NCBI GenBank assembly: GCA_049609065.1
Contig: JBMYYE010000021.1
Span: 1-26,174 of the forward strand
Origin: JBMYYE01 sp049609065
GTDB taxonomy: Bacteria; Pseudomonadota; Alphaproteobacteria; Rhodobacterales; Rhodobacteraceae
DNA length: 26,174 nt
Reading direction: 5' to 3'
Shown here piece by piece: positions 1 to 7,464 of the stretch (position 1 is its first letter; the number at the start of each line of letters is the position of its first letter). Made by a program: the position numbers and the translations under genes. Below the pieces are notes generated by a model. It searched no databases and was not told the DNA's origin. It saw only the letters and a list, made by a program, of their open reading frames with translations.

Positions 1-2
1 AA

Positions 3-125
3 TGTTGGCTCACAGGATCTGCCGCAGAAGTGACACCCGTTGCCCAAATTGGTGACTTTCACTTTGAGGTTGGCGCGCTGACGAAAGAGATAACAGAAAG
101 TTATGATAAACTGGTGCGTGCATAA
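3..125 (+). CDS. ilvE: Branched-chain amino acid aminotransferase, C-terminal end (partial)
   Basis: This is the 3' end of a gene that begins before the window; 40 codons are visible, ending in TAA at 123-125. The tail reads WLTGSAAEVTPVAQIGDF and then FEVGALTKEITESYDKLVRA. The T-G-(S/T)-A-A-E-V-T-P-V stretch is the conserved PLP-phosphate-binding region near the C-terminus of class IV branched-chain aminotransferases, and the rest fits their last helix. The enzyme performs the final transamination of Val, Leu and Ile synthesis. A terminator hairpin follows at 163-187. The identification rests on a short tail, but the motif is distinctive; a related class IV aminotransferase (for example D-amino acid transaminase) is less likely. 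Confidence 0.8.
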   Translation, partial: CWLTGSAAEVTPVAQIGDFHFEVGALTKEITESYDKLVRA

Positions 126-162
126 CGGCCTCTGTTACAAAGCTTTTACACTTGATTTGAGA

Positions 163-187
163 GGCGAGGGTTGATCCTTCGCCTTTT
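163..187 (+). terminator. Rho-independent terminator after ilvE
   Basis: GGCGAGGG (163-170) pairs with CCTTCGCC (176-183) over 8 positions with one G-U pair and a 5-base loop, followed by TTTT at 184-187. It lies 38 bases after the ilvE stop and only 17 bases before the ade start. Confidence 0.65.
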
Positions 188-199
188 CCATGATGTGAT
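171..199 (+). promoter_or_regulatory. Possible promoter giving a leaderless ade transcript
   Basis: TTGATC (171-176) and TGTGAT (194-199) are separated by 17 bases; each matches the sigma-70 consensus at four of six positions. Transcription would begin at about 205-206, which is the ade start codon itself. No Shine-Dalgarno sequence is visible between the ilvE terminator and that codon, which fits a leaderless message. The match is weak and the call is tentative. Confidence 0.25.
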
Positions 200-204
200 G
201 ATCC

Positions 205-2022
205 ATGGAAATAAACAAAATCAAATCTTGGCCAGAATGTGCAGCGAAGCTTGTCGCCGTTGCTGCTGGTCGTGCCGCCGCCGATACGGTTATTCAGGGC
301 GGAAAATGGGTGAATGTACACACTCGTGAAATTCTCGAAAATCATGATATCGCGATTAAGGATGGTCGTTTTGCCTATTGCGGGCCAGATGCGAGCCACT
401 GCATTGGTGATGAAACCGATGTGATCGATGCCGCAGGGCGCTATATGGTGCCGGGTCTTATCGATGGCCATATGCATATCGAAAGTGGGATGTTAACGCC
501 TGCGGAATTTGCCCGTGCGGTGATCCCCCATGGCACCACATCGATTTTTACCGATCCCCATGAAATTGCCAATGTTCTTGGCCTTGAAGGGGTGCGGTTG
601 ATGCATGATGAAGCGCTGATGCAGCCTATCAATATCTTTACGCAAATGCCGTCTTGCGCGCCTTCTGCGCCGGGGCTGGAAACCACGGGTTATGCAATTT
701 CGGCCGAAGATGTGGCGGAGGCGATGACATGGCCGGGCATCATTGGGCTGGGGGAAATGATGAATTTCCCAGGTGTGATCAATGGCGACCCACAGATGTT
801 GGCTGAAATTGCGGCAACCCAAAATGCAGGTAAAACCGTTGGGGGGCATTATGCGTCACCTGATCTTGGGGCGGCGTTTCATGCCTATGCCGCAGGCGGT
901 CCCGCGGATGATCACGAAGGCACATGTGAGGCGGATGCCATTGCCCGCGCGCGCCAAGGCATGCGCAATATGATGCGCCTTGGATCCGCGTGGTATGATG
1001 TCGAACCTCAGATCACTGCCATCACGAAAAAGGGGCTCGATCCGCGCAACTTCATTTTGTGCACGGATGATTGTCATTCAGGCACTTTGGTTAATGATGG
1101 GCACATGAACCGTGCGGTTAAACACGCGATTGATTGCGGGTGTGATCCGTTGATCGCCTTGCAAATGGCGACGATTAATACGGCGACCCATTTTGGGTTG
1201 GAACGCGAACTTGGGTCCATTGCGCCCGGACGGCGGGCCGATATGATTTTGACGTCAGATCTTAGAGCTTTGCCGATTGAACAGGTGATTTCCCGTGGTA
1301 AAACCATTGCGCGTGCGGGGGCCATCACGGCTGAGTGCCCACATCTCGCGTGGCCAGATCATGCGCGAAACACGGTTCACATGGCGCGCGATATGGGCGC
1401 GGATGATTTTGACATCCACGCCCCAGAAGGTGCCAACGCGGTCACTGCACGTGTCATCGGCATGGTCGAAAACCAAGCGCCGACTAAGGCGCTCACGGCA
1501 AAAATGGCGGTGGAAGATGGGCTTGTTGGCCCTGATCCTGCGCAAGATATCTGTCAGATTGCCTTGGTTGAACGCCACCGTGCAACGGGGGGCGTGACCA
1601 ATGCGTTTGTGTCTGGCTTTGGCTATCAAGGCAACATGGCGATGGCTGCGACGATTGCCCATGACAGCCACCACATGATTGTGATTGGCACCTCAAAGAC
1701 CGACATGGCGCTTGCGACCAATCGGCTTCGGGGCGTTGGCGGCGGGATAACCGTCTATAAAGAGGGCAAAGAAATCGCGCTTGTGGAATTGCCGATCGCG
1801 GGCTTGATGTCCGATGAACCCGCCACAGAAATAGCCGTGAAGGCGCAAGGCATCGTTGACGCGATGGCGGCCTGTGGATGTACGTTGAATAATGCCAATA
1901 TGCAGCACACCTTTATGGCCCTTGTTGTGATCCCCGAATTGCGGATTTCGGATAAGGGGCTTGTGGACGTGCGCAGCTTTGAATTGGTTGATTTGTTTGT
2001 GGAGGAAAAAAATGAGCACTGA
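205..2022 (+). CDS. ade: Adenine deaminase
   Basis: A 605-residue cytosolic metal-dependent amidohydrolase that deaminates adenine to hypoxanthine and ammonia in purine salvage. The N-terminal TIM-barrel part shows the metal-binding H-M-H-I-E-S motif (H89, H91), D-P-H-E (117-120), G-E-M-M-N-F-P-G near 183-190 and C-T-D-D-C-H-S-G (286-293). After about residue 420 comes the C-terminal domain typical of bacterial Ade (ALVERHRATGG, FVSGFGYQGNMAMA). Length is normal for the family. ATG 205 is the first possible start, because an in-frame TGA lies at 199-201, and the N-terminal SWPECAAKLVAVAAGR stretch is family-like. There is no evident ribosome binding site. The gene overlaps amn by 11 bases, so the two are probably translationally coupled. 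Confidence 0.95.
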   Translation: MEINKIKSWPECAAKLVAVAAGRAAADTVIQGGKWVNVHTREILENHDIAIKDGRFAYCGPDASHCIGDETDVIDAAGRYMVPGLIDGHMHIESGMLTPAEFARAVIPHGTTSIFTDPHEIANVLGLEGVRLMHDEALMQPINIFTQMPSCAPSAPGLETTGYAISAEDVAEAMTWPGIIGLGEMMNFPGVINGDPQMLAEIAATQNAGKTVGGHYASPDLGAAFHAYAAGGPADDHEGTCEADAIARARQGMRNMMRLGSAWYDVEPQITAITKKGLDPRNFILCTDDCHSGTLVNDGHMNRAVKHAIDCGCDPLIALQMATINTATHFGLERELGSIAPGRRADMILTSDLRALPIEQVISRGKTIARAGAITAECPHLAWPDHARNTVHMARDMGADDFDIHAPEGANAVTARVIGMVENQAPTKALTAKMAVEDGLVGPDPAQDICQIALVERHRATGGVTNAFVSGFGYQGNMAMAATIAHDSHHMIVIGTSKTDMALATNRLRGVGGGITVYKEGKEIALVELPIAGLMSDEPATEIAVKAQGIVDAMAACGCTLNNANMQHTFMALVVIPELRISDKGLVDVRSFELVDLFVEEKNEH

Positions 2023-3484
2023 ACGATTACAAACGCCAGCCAAAAATGGTTTTAAGACGTTTTCCGATGCCCAAGAGGCCGTGGCCTATCTTTGTGATTT
2101 ATATGCAGAGGCGGTTCAGTTTTTAAGTTCCGCGTTCTCTAAGGCAGCAGATGGTGAAAAACCAGATTGCAGGTATCGTGCTTATTACCCTGAAATTCGC
2201 CTCACCACGTTGAGCTATGCAACAAGTGATAGCCGCTTGGCGTTTGGCCATGTGGCAAGCCCAGGGCGCTATTCCTCTACGGTGACGCGGCCTGCGCTTT
2301 TCAAGAATTATCTGATTCAGCAAATTCAGCTTTTGATTGATAATCACGGGGTGGATGTGGAAATTGGCGCATCAACGACCCCAATGCCTGTGCATTTTGC
2401 TGTGGCCGATGATCCTGATGTGGTGATCCCGCAATCGGGGTGTTTTGATTTTCATCTGCGCGATTATTTTGATGTGCCTGAGCTGTCCAATACAAATGAT
2501 GATATTGTGAACGGAACGATGATCCGCAACGAAGACGGGTCGGGCTGCCTTGCGCCCTTTACGGCGCAGCGCGTGGATTATTCATTGGCGCGGTTGTCGC
2601 ATTATACGGCGACAGAACCGTCGCATTTTCAAAACCATATTCTCTTTACCAACTATCAGTTTTACGTTGAAGAGTTCGAAGCCTTCGCACGTGAAATGCT
2701 CGCCGATCCCGAAAGTGGCTATACGTCCTTTGTCTCTACGGGCAATCATGAGATCACGAAATCCGACCAAGACATCCCACAGGTAGCAAAGCTGCCGCAA
2801 ATGCCGACTTACCACCTCAAAAGGGGTGACCAAGCGGGCATCACATTGGTGAATATCGGGGTTGGGCCATCCAACGCCAAAACCGCAACCGATCATATTG
2901 CTGTGCTGCGCCCGCATGCGTGGTTGATGGTTGGCCATTGTGCAGGCCTACGTAATTCACAAAGCTTGGGTGACTTTGTTCTTGCTCATTCTTATTTGCG
3001 TGAAGACAGCGTTTTGGATGATGATTTGCCCGTTTGGGTGCCGATCCCGCCGCTGGCTGAAATTCAAATTGCGCTTGAAGAAGCCGTTGCAGATGTCACG
3101 GCATTGAAGGGGTATGAATTAAAACGGATCATGCGGACCGGTACGGTGGCGACAATTGACAATCGCAATTGGGAATTGCGCGATCAATCCGGCCCGGTGC
3201 AACGGTTGAGCCAGTCACGCGCGGTGGCGCTTGATATGGAAAGCGCGACGATCGCGGCAAACGGGTTTCGCTTTCGGGTGCCCTATGGGACGCTGCTTTG
3301 TGTCTCTGATAAGCCGCTCCATGGGGAGTTGAAGCTCCCGGGTATGGCGTCTGATTTTTATAAAACACAGGTCACACGGCATTTGAAAATCGGCATTAAA
3401 GCGATGGAGAAAATCCGCGAAATGCCGCTTGAGCGTATCCATTCACGTAAATTACGTAGCTTTGAGGAAACTGCATTTTTGTAA
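2012..3484 (+). CDS. amn: AMP nucleosidase
   Basis: A 490-residue enzyme that hydrolyses AMP to adenine and ribose 5-phosphate. It supplies adenine to the deaminase encoded just upstream, so the pair makes a short AMP-to-hypoxanthine route. An N-terminal AMP-nucleosidase domain is followed by a nucleoside-phosphorylase-like catalytic domain. That domain contains GVGPSNAKTATDHIAVLRPH, LMVGHCAGLR, the substrate-binding V-A-L-D-M-E-S-A-T (D408-E410) and C-V-S-D-K-P-L-H-G-E with D433 as the expected catalytic acid. Length matches the E. coli protein (about 484). I chose ATG 2012 because GGAGG lies at 2001-2005; a reading frame open from 1961 has no support. A hairpin follows the stop codon. Confidence 0.95.
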   Translation: MSTERLQTPAKNGFKTFSDAQEAVAYLCDLYAEAVQFLSSAFSKAADGEKPDCRYRAYYPEIRLTTLSYATSDSRLAFGHVASPGRYSSTVTRPALFKNYLIQQIQLLIDNHGVDVEIGASTTPMPVHFAVADDPDVVIPQSGCFDFHLRDYFDVPELSNTNDDIVNGTMIRNEDGSGCLAPFTAQRVDYSLARLSHYTATEPSHFQNHILFTNYQFYVEEFEAFAREMLADPESGYTSFVSTGNHEITKSDQDIPQVAKLPQMPTYHLKRGDQAGITLVNIGVGPSNAKTATDHIAVLRPHAWLMVGHCAGLRNSQSLGDFVLAHSYLREDSVLDDDLPVWVPIPPLAEIQIALEEAVADVTALKGYELKRIMRTGTVATIDNRNWELRDQSGPVQRLSQSRAVALDMESATIAANGFRFRVPYGTLLCVSDKPLHGELKLPGMASDFYKTQVTRHLKIGIKAMEKIREMPLERIHSRKLRSFEETAFL

Positions 3485-3493
3485 ATGGCGATA

Positions 3494-3529
3494 TTTGGGG
3501 GGATTTTTGCCCCCAAAAGGCGTTTTTTT
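3494..3529 (+). terminator. Probable terminator of the ade-amn operon
   Basis: TTTGGGGG (3494-3501) pairs perfectly with CCCCCAAA (3510-3517) across an 8-base loop. A run of seven T lies a few bases on, at 3523-3529. The T-run is offset by five bases from the stem and could also belong to a second small hairpin (GCGTTTTT at 3520-3527 with AAAAACGC at 3534-3541). Confidence 0.6.
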
Positions 3530-3581
3530 GCCTAAAAACGCTTAAAAGCTTAGAAAATCTGTGGAAAACGTAGAGTTTTAG

Positions 3582-3610
3582 TTGTGCACCGAATCTTTTT
3601 AACCTTAAAT
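3582..3610 (+). promoter_or_regulatory. Possible sigma-70 promoter of the HU gene
   Basis: TTGTGC (3582-3587) and TTAAAT (3605-3610) are 17 bases apart and stand about 45 bases before the HU start. HU must have its own promoter if the preceding hairpin works as a terminator. The match to consensus is only moderate. Confidence 0.25.
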
Positions 3611-3654
3611 GCTGTCAATAACGCCCGGAGAGGGGCACATAAGGAGAAAGTTTA

Positions 3655-3942
3655 ATGTCGAAACCAATGACCAAAACCCAGCTTGTTGCAGCACTTGCAG
3701 AAGAAATGGGCTCTGACAAAAAATCCGCTGGTGGTGCACTTGATGCGATGATCAATATCATCACACGCGAAGTGTCAGCAGGCGGTGCGGTTACACTTCC
3801 TGGTGTTGGCAAAATTTACTGCCGTGAACGCCCTGAGCGCATGGTTCGCAACCCAGCCACTGGTGAGCAGTTGAAAAAAGACGCTGACAAGGTTGTTAAA
3901 ATGACGATTGCAAAAGCATTGAAAGACAGCGTTAACGCTTAA
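3655..3942 (+). CDS. hup: HU family nucleoid DNA-binding protein
   Basis: A 95-residue histone-like protein that binds and bends DNA as a dimer in the nucleoid. The N-terminal helices (TKTQLVAALAEEMG) are followed by the beta-arm core with G-V-G-K-I and the DNA-intercalating arm R-N-P-A-T-G-E (70-76). It ends with a short helix (VVKMTIAKALKDSVNA). In typical HU the core reads PGFGTF; here it is PGVGKIYCRERPER, as in some alphaproteobacterial HU variants. AAGGAG at 3641-3646 precedes ATG 3655. It is a single-gene unit with hairpins on both sides. The paralogue (HU-alpha or HU-beta type) cannot be settled from the sequence alone. Confidence 0.9.
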   Translation: MSKPMTKTQLVAALAEEMGSDKKSAGGALDAMINIITREVSAGGAVTLPGVGKIYCRERPERMVRNPATGEQLKKDADKVVKMTIAKALKDSVNA

Positions 3943-3974
3943 TCTTTGGATTGCTAAATCTGAGTTTCTGATTA

Positions 3975-4003
3975 GGGTCGCCATTTGGTGGCCCTTTTCT
4001 TTT
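3975..4003 (+). terminator. Terminator after the HU gene
   Basis: GGGTCGCC (3975-3982) pairs with GGTGGCCC (3987-3994) with two G-U pairs and a 4-base loop, then TTTTCTTTT follows. It ends directly at the Shine-Dalgarno sequence of the next gene, so that gene must be expressed by read-through or from a promoter hidden here. Confidence 0.7.
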
Positions 4004-4013
4004 GGAGAGTTCA

Positions 4014-4883
4014 ATGGATATCCGCGCAATTTTTATGGGTGTGCTGTTTGCGGTGATGTGGGCGTCTGCATTCACATCAGCACGCGTGATTGTCGGATAT
4101 GCGTCGCCTCTTTGGGCGCTTTCGTTTCGGTTTATGATTTCTGGCTTAATCGGAATTGGGATTGCCTATCTTTTGGGACAACGCGTGCGGCTCACGGCGG
4201 GACAATGGCGTGCAACGATTGTCTTTGGGATTTGCCAAAACGCCCTTTACCTCGGCTTGAATTTCATTGCGATGCAAAAAATAGAAGCCTCCCTCGCGGC
4301 AATTATCGCATCAAGCATGCCGCTGGCTGTGGCCTTTGCCGGCTGGGTTGTCTTTCGTGAAAAACTTCAGCCGCTTGCGATGGTTGGGCTTATTGCGGGC
4401 ATGATTGGTGTCGGGCTCATTATGGCAACGCGGCTGTCGGGTGGTGCGGATATTATGGGGGTTCTTTTATGCGTGGTGGCGATGGTCGCGCTGACGATTG
4501 CCACGCTTTCGGTGAGGAGCGCCTCATCGGGGGGAAACCTCTTGATGGTTGTCGGGTTGCAAATGCTTGTGGGATCTGCGGTGTTGTTTGTGGCGGCTGT
4601 GATATTTGAACCGCTCTATGTTGATGTGACATGGGCGTTATCCGTGGCGTTTATCTACACAACCTTGGTGCCAGGCTTATCAGCGACAATTGTATGGTTC
4701 TTACTTGTTCAGCGCATCGGGTCCGTTCCTGCGGCAACGTTTCACTTCTTAACGCCGTTTTTTGGGGTTCTGATCGCGGCTTTTGTGCTGGGGGAGCATT
4801 TACGGATCGTAGATTTGGTGGGGGTGGCCATTATCACCTGTGGAATTTTTGCAGTGCAATATTCCAAGGCGAAACATTCCTAA
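4014..4883 (+). CDS. EamA/DMT superfamily transporter
   Basis: A 289-residue inner-membrane protein of the drug/metabolite transporter superfamily, which mostly exports amino acids or other small metabolites; the substrate cannot be told from sequence. It is almost entirely hydrophobic, with about ten membrane helices arranged as two EamA repeats. The first repeat ends with E-A-S-L-A-A-I-I-A-S-S-M-P-L and VVFREKLQPLAMVG. The second repeat ends with PAATFHFLTPFFGVLIAAF and VLGEHLRIVDLVGV, the familiar paired signature. ATG 4014 is preceded by GGAG at 4004-4007. A TTG four codons earlier is in frame but would consume the ribosome binding site. Confidence 0.85.
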   Translation: MDIRAIFMGVLFAVMWASAFTSARVIVGYASPLWALSFRFMISGLIGIGIAYLLGQRVRLTAGQWRATIVFGICQNALYLGLNFIAMQKIEASLAAIIASSMPLAVAFAGWVVFREKLQPLAMVGLIAGMIGVGLIMATRLSGGADIMGVLLCVVAMVALTIATLSVRSASSGGNLLMVVGLQMLVGSAVLFVAAVIFEPLYVDVTWALSVAFIYTTLVPGLSATIVWFLLVQRIGSVPAATFHFLTPFFGVLIAAFVLGEHLRIVDLVGVAIITCGIFAVQYSKAKHS

Positions 4884-4951
4884 CAGAATTGTGAAGTTGC
4901 TCGATTGATCTGTCATTCGACTTATGGTGGTTGGTTGGGCATGACTGTTTC

Positions 4952-5665
4952 ATGGAAATTATTTTTGCGTATATCGCAGGGCTTTTGACCCTGATTAATC
5001 CGTGTGTATTGCCAGTGTTGCCAATTGTGTTGGCCACGGCGTTGAATGCCAACCGCCTTGGTCCTGTGGCGCTTGCCGCAGGTCTGAGCGTTACTTTTGT
5101 TGCCTTTGGGGTTTTTGTGTCCGCGTTTGGATTCGCGCTTGGCATCGGGCCTGAGGAAATATCCAAAGCGGGTGCCGTGATCATGATCCTCTTTGGGGTG
5201 ATCCTTGTTGTGCCAAAATTTGGTGCTGTGTTTTCCTCACTGACCCAAGGGTTTGCCAATCGTGCCGATCAAAAAATTGGCGGCACCGACACAGGATCCT
5301 TGCGCGGCCAGTTCGTGACAGGGTTGTTGCTTGGTGCCGTTTGGAGCCCATGCGTCGGCCCAACGTTGGGCGGGGCCATTGCGCTTGCGTCCCAAGGTGA
5401 GGCGCTCTTGTGGGTGACGCTTATCATGCTTGGATTTGCCGCAGGTGTCTCAACTTTGATCTTAGCACTTGGCTATGGCGCACGCAGCGCCATCCAAAAA
5501 CGCCAAGCCATGCTACGCGGCTTTGCTGAAAAATCGAAAACCATTTTGGGCGTCGTATTTTTAGGCGTTGGCCTGATGATTTTCTTCAACATTCACCAAA
5601 TGATCGAAGGCTGGTTCCTGCAAATTTTGCCGGCATGGCTCATTGATTTATCTGTTCGTTTCTAA
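4952..5665 (+). CDS. ccdA: CcdA-type thiol:disulfide membrane electron carrier (DsbD transmembrane family)
   Basis: A 237-residue inner-membrane protein that passes reducing equivalents from cytoplasmic thioredoxin across the membrane to periplasmic thiol partners, for example for cytochrome c maturation or repair of oxidised proteins. It has about six membrane helices. The two expected redox cysteines lie in I-N-P-C-V-L-P-V-L-P (C18) and W-S-P-C-V-G-P-T-L-G-G (C134), which are the defining motifs. The length fits CcdA and not full DsbD, which carries extra soluble domains. An exported thioredoxin-like protein starts 12 bases downstream and is the probable partner. ATG 4952 is chosen over TTG 4931 because the hydrophobic N-terminus then begins like other CcdA proteins; the ribosome binding site is weak. 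SoxV is a related alternative, but no sox genes are nearby. Confidence 0.85.
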   Translation: MEIIFAYIAGLLTLINPCVLPVLPIVLATALNANRLGPVALAAGLSVTFVAFGVFVSAFGFALGIGPEEISKAGAVIMILFGVILVVPKFGAVFSSLTQGFANRADQKIGGTDTGSLRGQFVTGLLLGAVWSPCVGPTLGGAIALASQGEALLWVTLIMLGFAAGVSTLILALGYGARSAIQKRQAMLRGFAEKSKTILGVVFLGVGLMIFFNIHQMIEGWFLQILPAWLIDLSVRF

Positions 5666-5677
5666 AGGAGACTTCTT

Positions 5678-6091
5678 ATGAACACCCCTCTTAACCGTCG
5701 TCGTTTTATTCTCTCTGCATCCCTCTTGGCGCTTGCGCCATTGGCCGTGAATGCAGGTGAAATGGACTACAAACCGGGCCTCGCGAAAGCAGAGCTCGCA
5801 GCGGGTAAAACCGTCATCGTGGCTTATGTCACTGATTGGTGCCCGACCTGTAATGCACAAAAACGCGCCATCAACACATTGTTGAGCGAAAATCCTGAAT
5901 ACAAAGAAAAAATCTCTGTTCTATGGATCGATTATGATGTGCATGGCAAAGGTGATTTGGCCAAAGAATTGCGCATCCCGCGCCGCTCTGTGATTGTCGC
6001 ATTAAAAGGCCAAGACGAAGTTGGCCGTGTGGTTGCACAGACAGATATGGGCATTATCAAGAAGCTTTTCGACGATGCGCTAAAGGCATAA
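5678..6091 (+). CDS. Exported thioredoxin-like protein with WCPTC motif
   Basis: A 137-residue protein with a signal peptide (LNRRRFILSASLLALAPLA, ending near VNA-G at 26-27). The N-terminal R-R-R-F-I-L could act as a twin-arginine signal. The mature part has a thioredoxin-like start (TVIVAYVTDW) and the redox pair C55-P-T-C58. It probably receives electrons from the CcdA-like protein encoded just upstream (AAGGAG about 8 bases before ATG 5678) and reduces a periplasmic target. An oddity: the loop that normally carries the cis-proline of thioredoxins reads P101-R-R-S-V-I-V, with arginine where I-P-T is expected. SoxW-like or DsbD-gamma-like proteins are relatives; the target is unknown. Confidence 0.8.
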   Translation: MNTPLNRRRFILSASLLALAPLAVNAGEMDYKPGLAKAELAAGKTVIVAYVTDWCPTCNAQKRAINTLLSENPEYKEKISVLWIDYDVHGKGDLAKELRIPRRSVIVALKGQDEVGRVVAQTDMGIIKKLFDDALKA

Positions 6092-6099
6092 AATTCAAG

Positions 6100-6124
6100 G
6101 GGCCAAGTCTATCCGATTTGGCCC
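6100..6124. terminator. Bidirectional terminator between the thioredoxin-like gene and aroC
   Basis: GGGCCAA (6100-6106) pairs with TTGGCCC (6118-6124) over an 11-base loop. T-rich sequence follows on both strands (TGATTTT after it on plus, GAATTTTA on minus). The two genes converge with only 17 bases between stops, and the right arm lies within the 3' end of aroC. Confidence 0.5.
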
Positions 6125-7209
6125 TGATTTTCACCGATTTGACCACGGTGCAACAAAATATGGTCGAGGATTACACAGGCCATCATCGCTTCGCCTACAG
6201 GTACGGCGCGAATGCCGACGCAGGGGTCATGGCGGCCTTTGGTCACGACTTCGATGGCGCTTCCGTCTTTGGCGATGGATTTGCGTGGGGTGAGGATGGA
6301 AGAGGTCGGTTTAACAGCAAAGCGCACAACCACATCTTGGCCTGTTGAAATGCCGCCCAAAATGCCACCCGCGTGGTTTGAGCTATATTCAGGGCCATTT
6401 TCCCCCATGGTGATTTCATCTGCATTCTCGGTTCCAGATAGTCCGGCTGCGGCCATGCCTTCGCCGATTTCCACACCCTTCACGGCATTGATCGACATCA
6501 TCGCGGCTGCGAGATCGGTGTCGAGTTTGGCATAAACCGGTGCGCCGATGCCGGCTGGAACGCCGCGTGCGACCACTTCGATTGCTCCACCAACGGAATT
6601 CTTATCTTTACGAACCTTCAAAAGATACGCATCCCAATCGGCAACAGCGCCTGCATCAGGGATCCAAAAATCATTGTCCTCAATCGCATCCCAATCAAAT
6701 CGGGTGTTGTCAATTTTCATATCACCCATCTGGGTCATGTAGCCTTTGATCTCGACCTTTGGTGCGAGATGGGCAAGGACTGCGCGTGCGATGCCACCTG
6801 CCGCGACGCGGGCGGCGGTTTCTCGCGCTGATGAACGCCCGCCCCCACGGTAATCCCGGTTGCCGTATTTCTGGTGATAGGTGATATCCGCGTGCCCTGG
6901 TCTAAATGTGCGGGCGATATCGCCGTAATCTTTGGATCGCTGATCGGTGTTTTCGATCATGAGCTGAATAGGCGTACCTGTGGTTTTGCCTTCGAATACA
7001 CCTGAAAGAATACGCACCGCATCGGGTTCGTTGCGTTGGGTCGTATTTTTATTCTGCCCCGGACGCCGTTTATCGAGCCAAATTTGAAGCATCTCTTCTG
7101 TAACAGGCACATTTGGAGGACAGCCATCAACCGTTGCCCCCAAGGCAGGCCCGTGGCTTTCGCCCCATGTGGTCACGCGAAAGAGATGTCCAAATGTGTT
7201 AAAGCTCAT
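6109..7209 (-). CDS. aroC: Chorismate synthase
   Basis: A 366-residue cytosolic enzyme that converts EPSP to chorismate with reduced FMN, the last step of the shikimate pathway. The N-terminal T-T-W-G-E-S-H-G (H19) is the family signature containing the catalytic histidine. The R-P-G-Q-N and R-P-G-H-A-D motifs, the flavin/substrate region G-G-G-R-S-S-A-R-E-T and the late R-H-D-P-C motif are all present. I start it at 7209 because AGGAGA lies 7 bases upstream on the minus strand and MSFNTFGHLFRVTTWGESHG is the standard N-terminus; a longer open frame reaches 7260. It is divergent from the thiamine-uptake operon. The stop is TAG at 6109-6111. Confidence 0.97.
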   Translation of the reverse strand: MSFNTFGHLFRVTTWGESHGPALGATVDGCPPNVPVTEEMLQIWLDKRRPGQNKNTTQRNEPDAVRILSGVFEGKTTGTPIQLMIENTDQRSKDYGDIARTFRPGHADITYHQKYGNRDYRGGGRSSARETAARVAAGGIARAVLAHLAPKVEIKGYMTQMGDMKIDNTRFDWDAIEDNDFWIPDAGAVADWDAYLLKVRKDKNSVGGAIEVVARGVPAGIGAPVYAKLDTDLAAAMMSINAVKGVEIGEGMAAAGLSGTENADEITMGENGPEYSSNHAGGILGGISTGQDVVVRFAVKPTSSILTPRKSIAKDGSAIEVVTKGRHDPCVGIRAVPVGEAMMACVILDHILLHRGQIGENQGQIG

Positions 7210-7336
7210 GTTGCTCTCCTTTGGGTGGCCAGTGGGATCAATGGGGCCAGCCTTTGACATGGGTCTAACGACGGATGGTCAGGGTCTCAAGTATTTTTCG
7301 CCTTGCGAGGCGCGCGATGAGCGCATAGATTTGCCG

Positions 7337-7417
7337 CACCTCGGGGTGCCAAATGGCTGAGATGTGAAAAACACGGACCCGTTGAACCTGAACCAGTTTA
7401 CACTGGCGGAGGGAAGG
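7337..7417 (+). ncRNA. TPP riboswitch (THI element)
   Basis: The aptamer's conserved blocks appear in order: CGGGGTGCC (7342-7350), GGCTGAGAT (7355-7363), ACCC then TTGAACCTGA near 7377-7391, the CCAG/CTGG helix (7393-7396 with 7403-7406) and GGAGGGAAGG (7408-7417). CCTC (7339-7342) can close the P1 helix with GAGG (7409-7412). It sits 48 bases before the thiB start. No T-run follows the aptamer, so control is probably at translation initiation. The ribosome binding site AAAGGA (7453-7458) lies in the loop of a small GCTT/AAGC hairpin. By the known mechanism, high TPP would shut off the uptake genes. Confidence 0.93.
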
Positions 7418-7464
7418 TTGACGTTCCGTTCATCCCGACACCCGCCTGCTTGAAAGGATAAGCG

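Noticed and set aside
3561..3569. TGTGGAAAA-like word near the HU gene resembling a DnaA box
   Set aside because: It is an imperfect single copy with no cluster of similar words and no replication genes nearby.
7254..7259. A perfect TTGACA hexamer before the TPP riboswitch
   Set aside because: No acceptable -10 element lies 16-18 bases downstream, so I do not call it the thiBPQ promoter.
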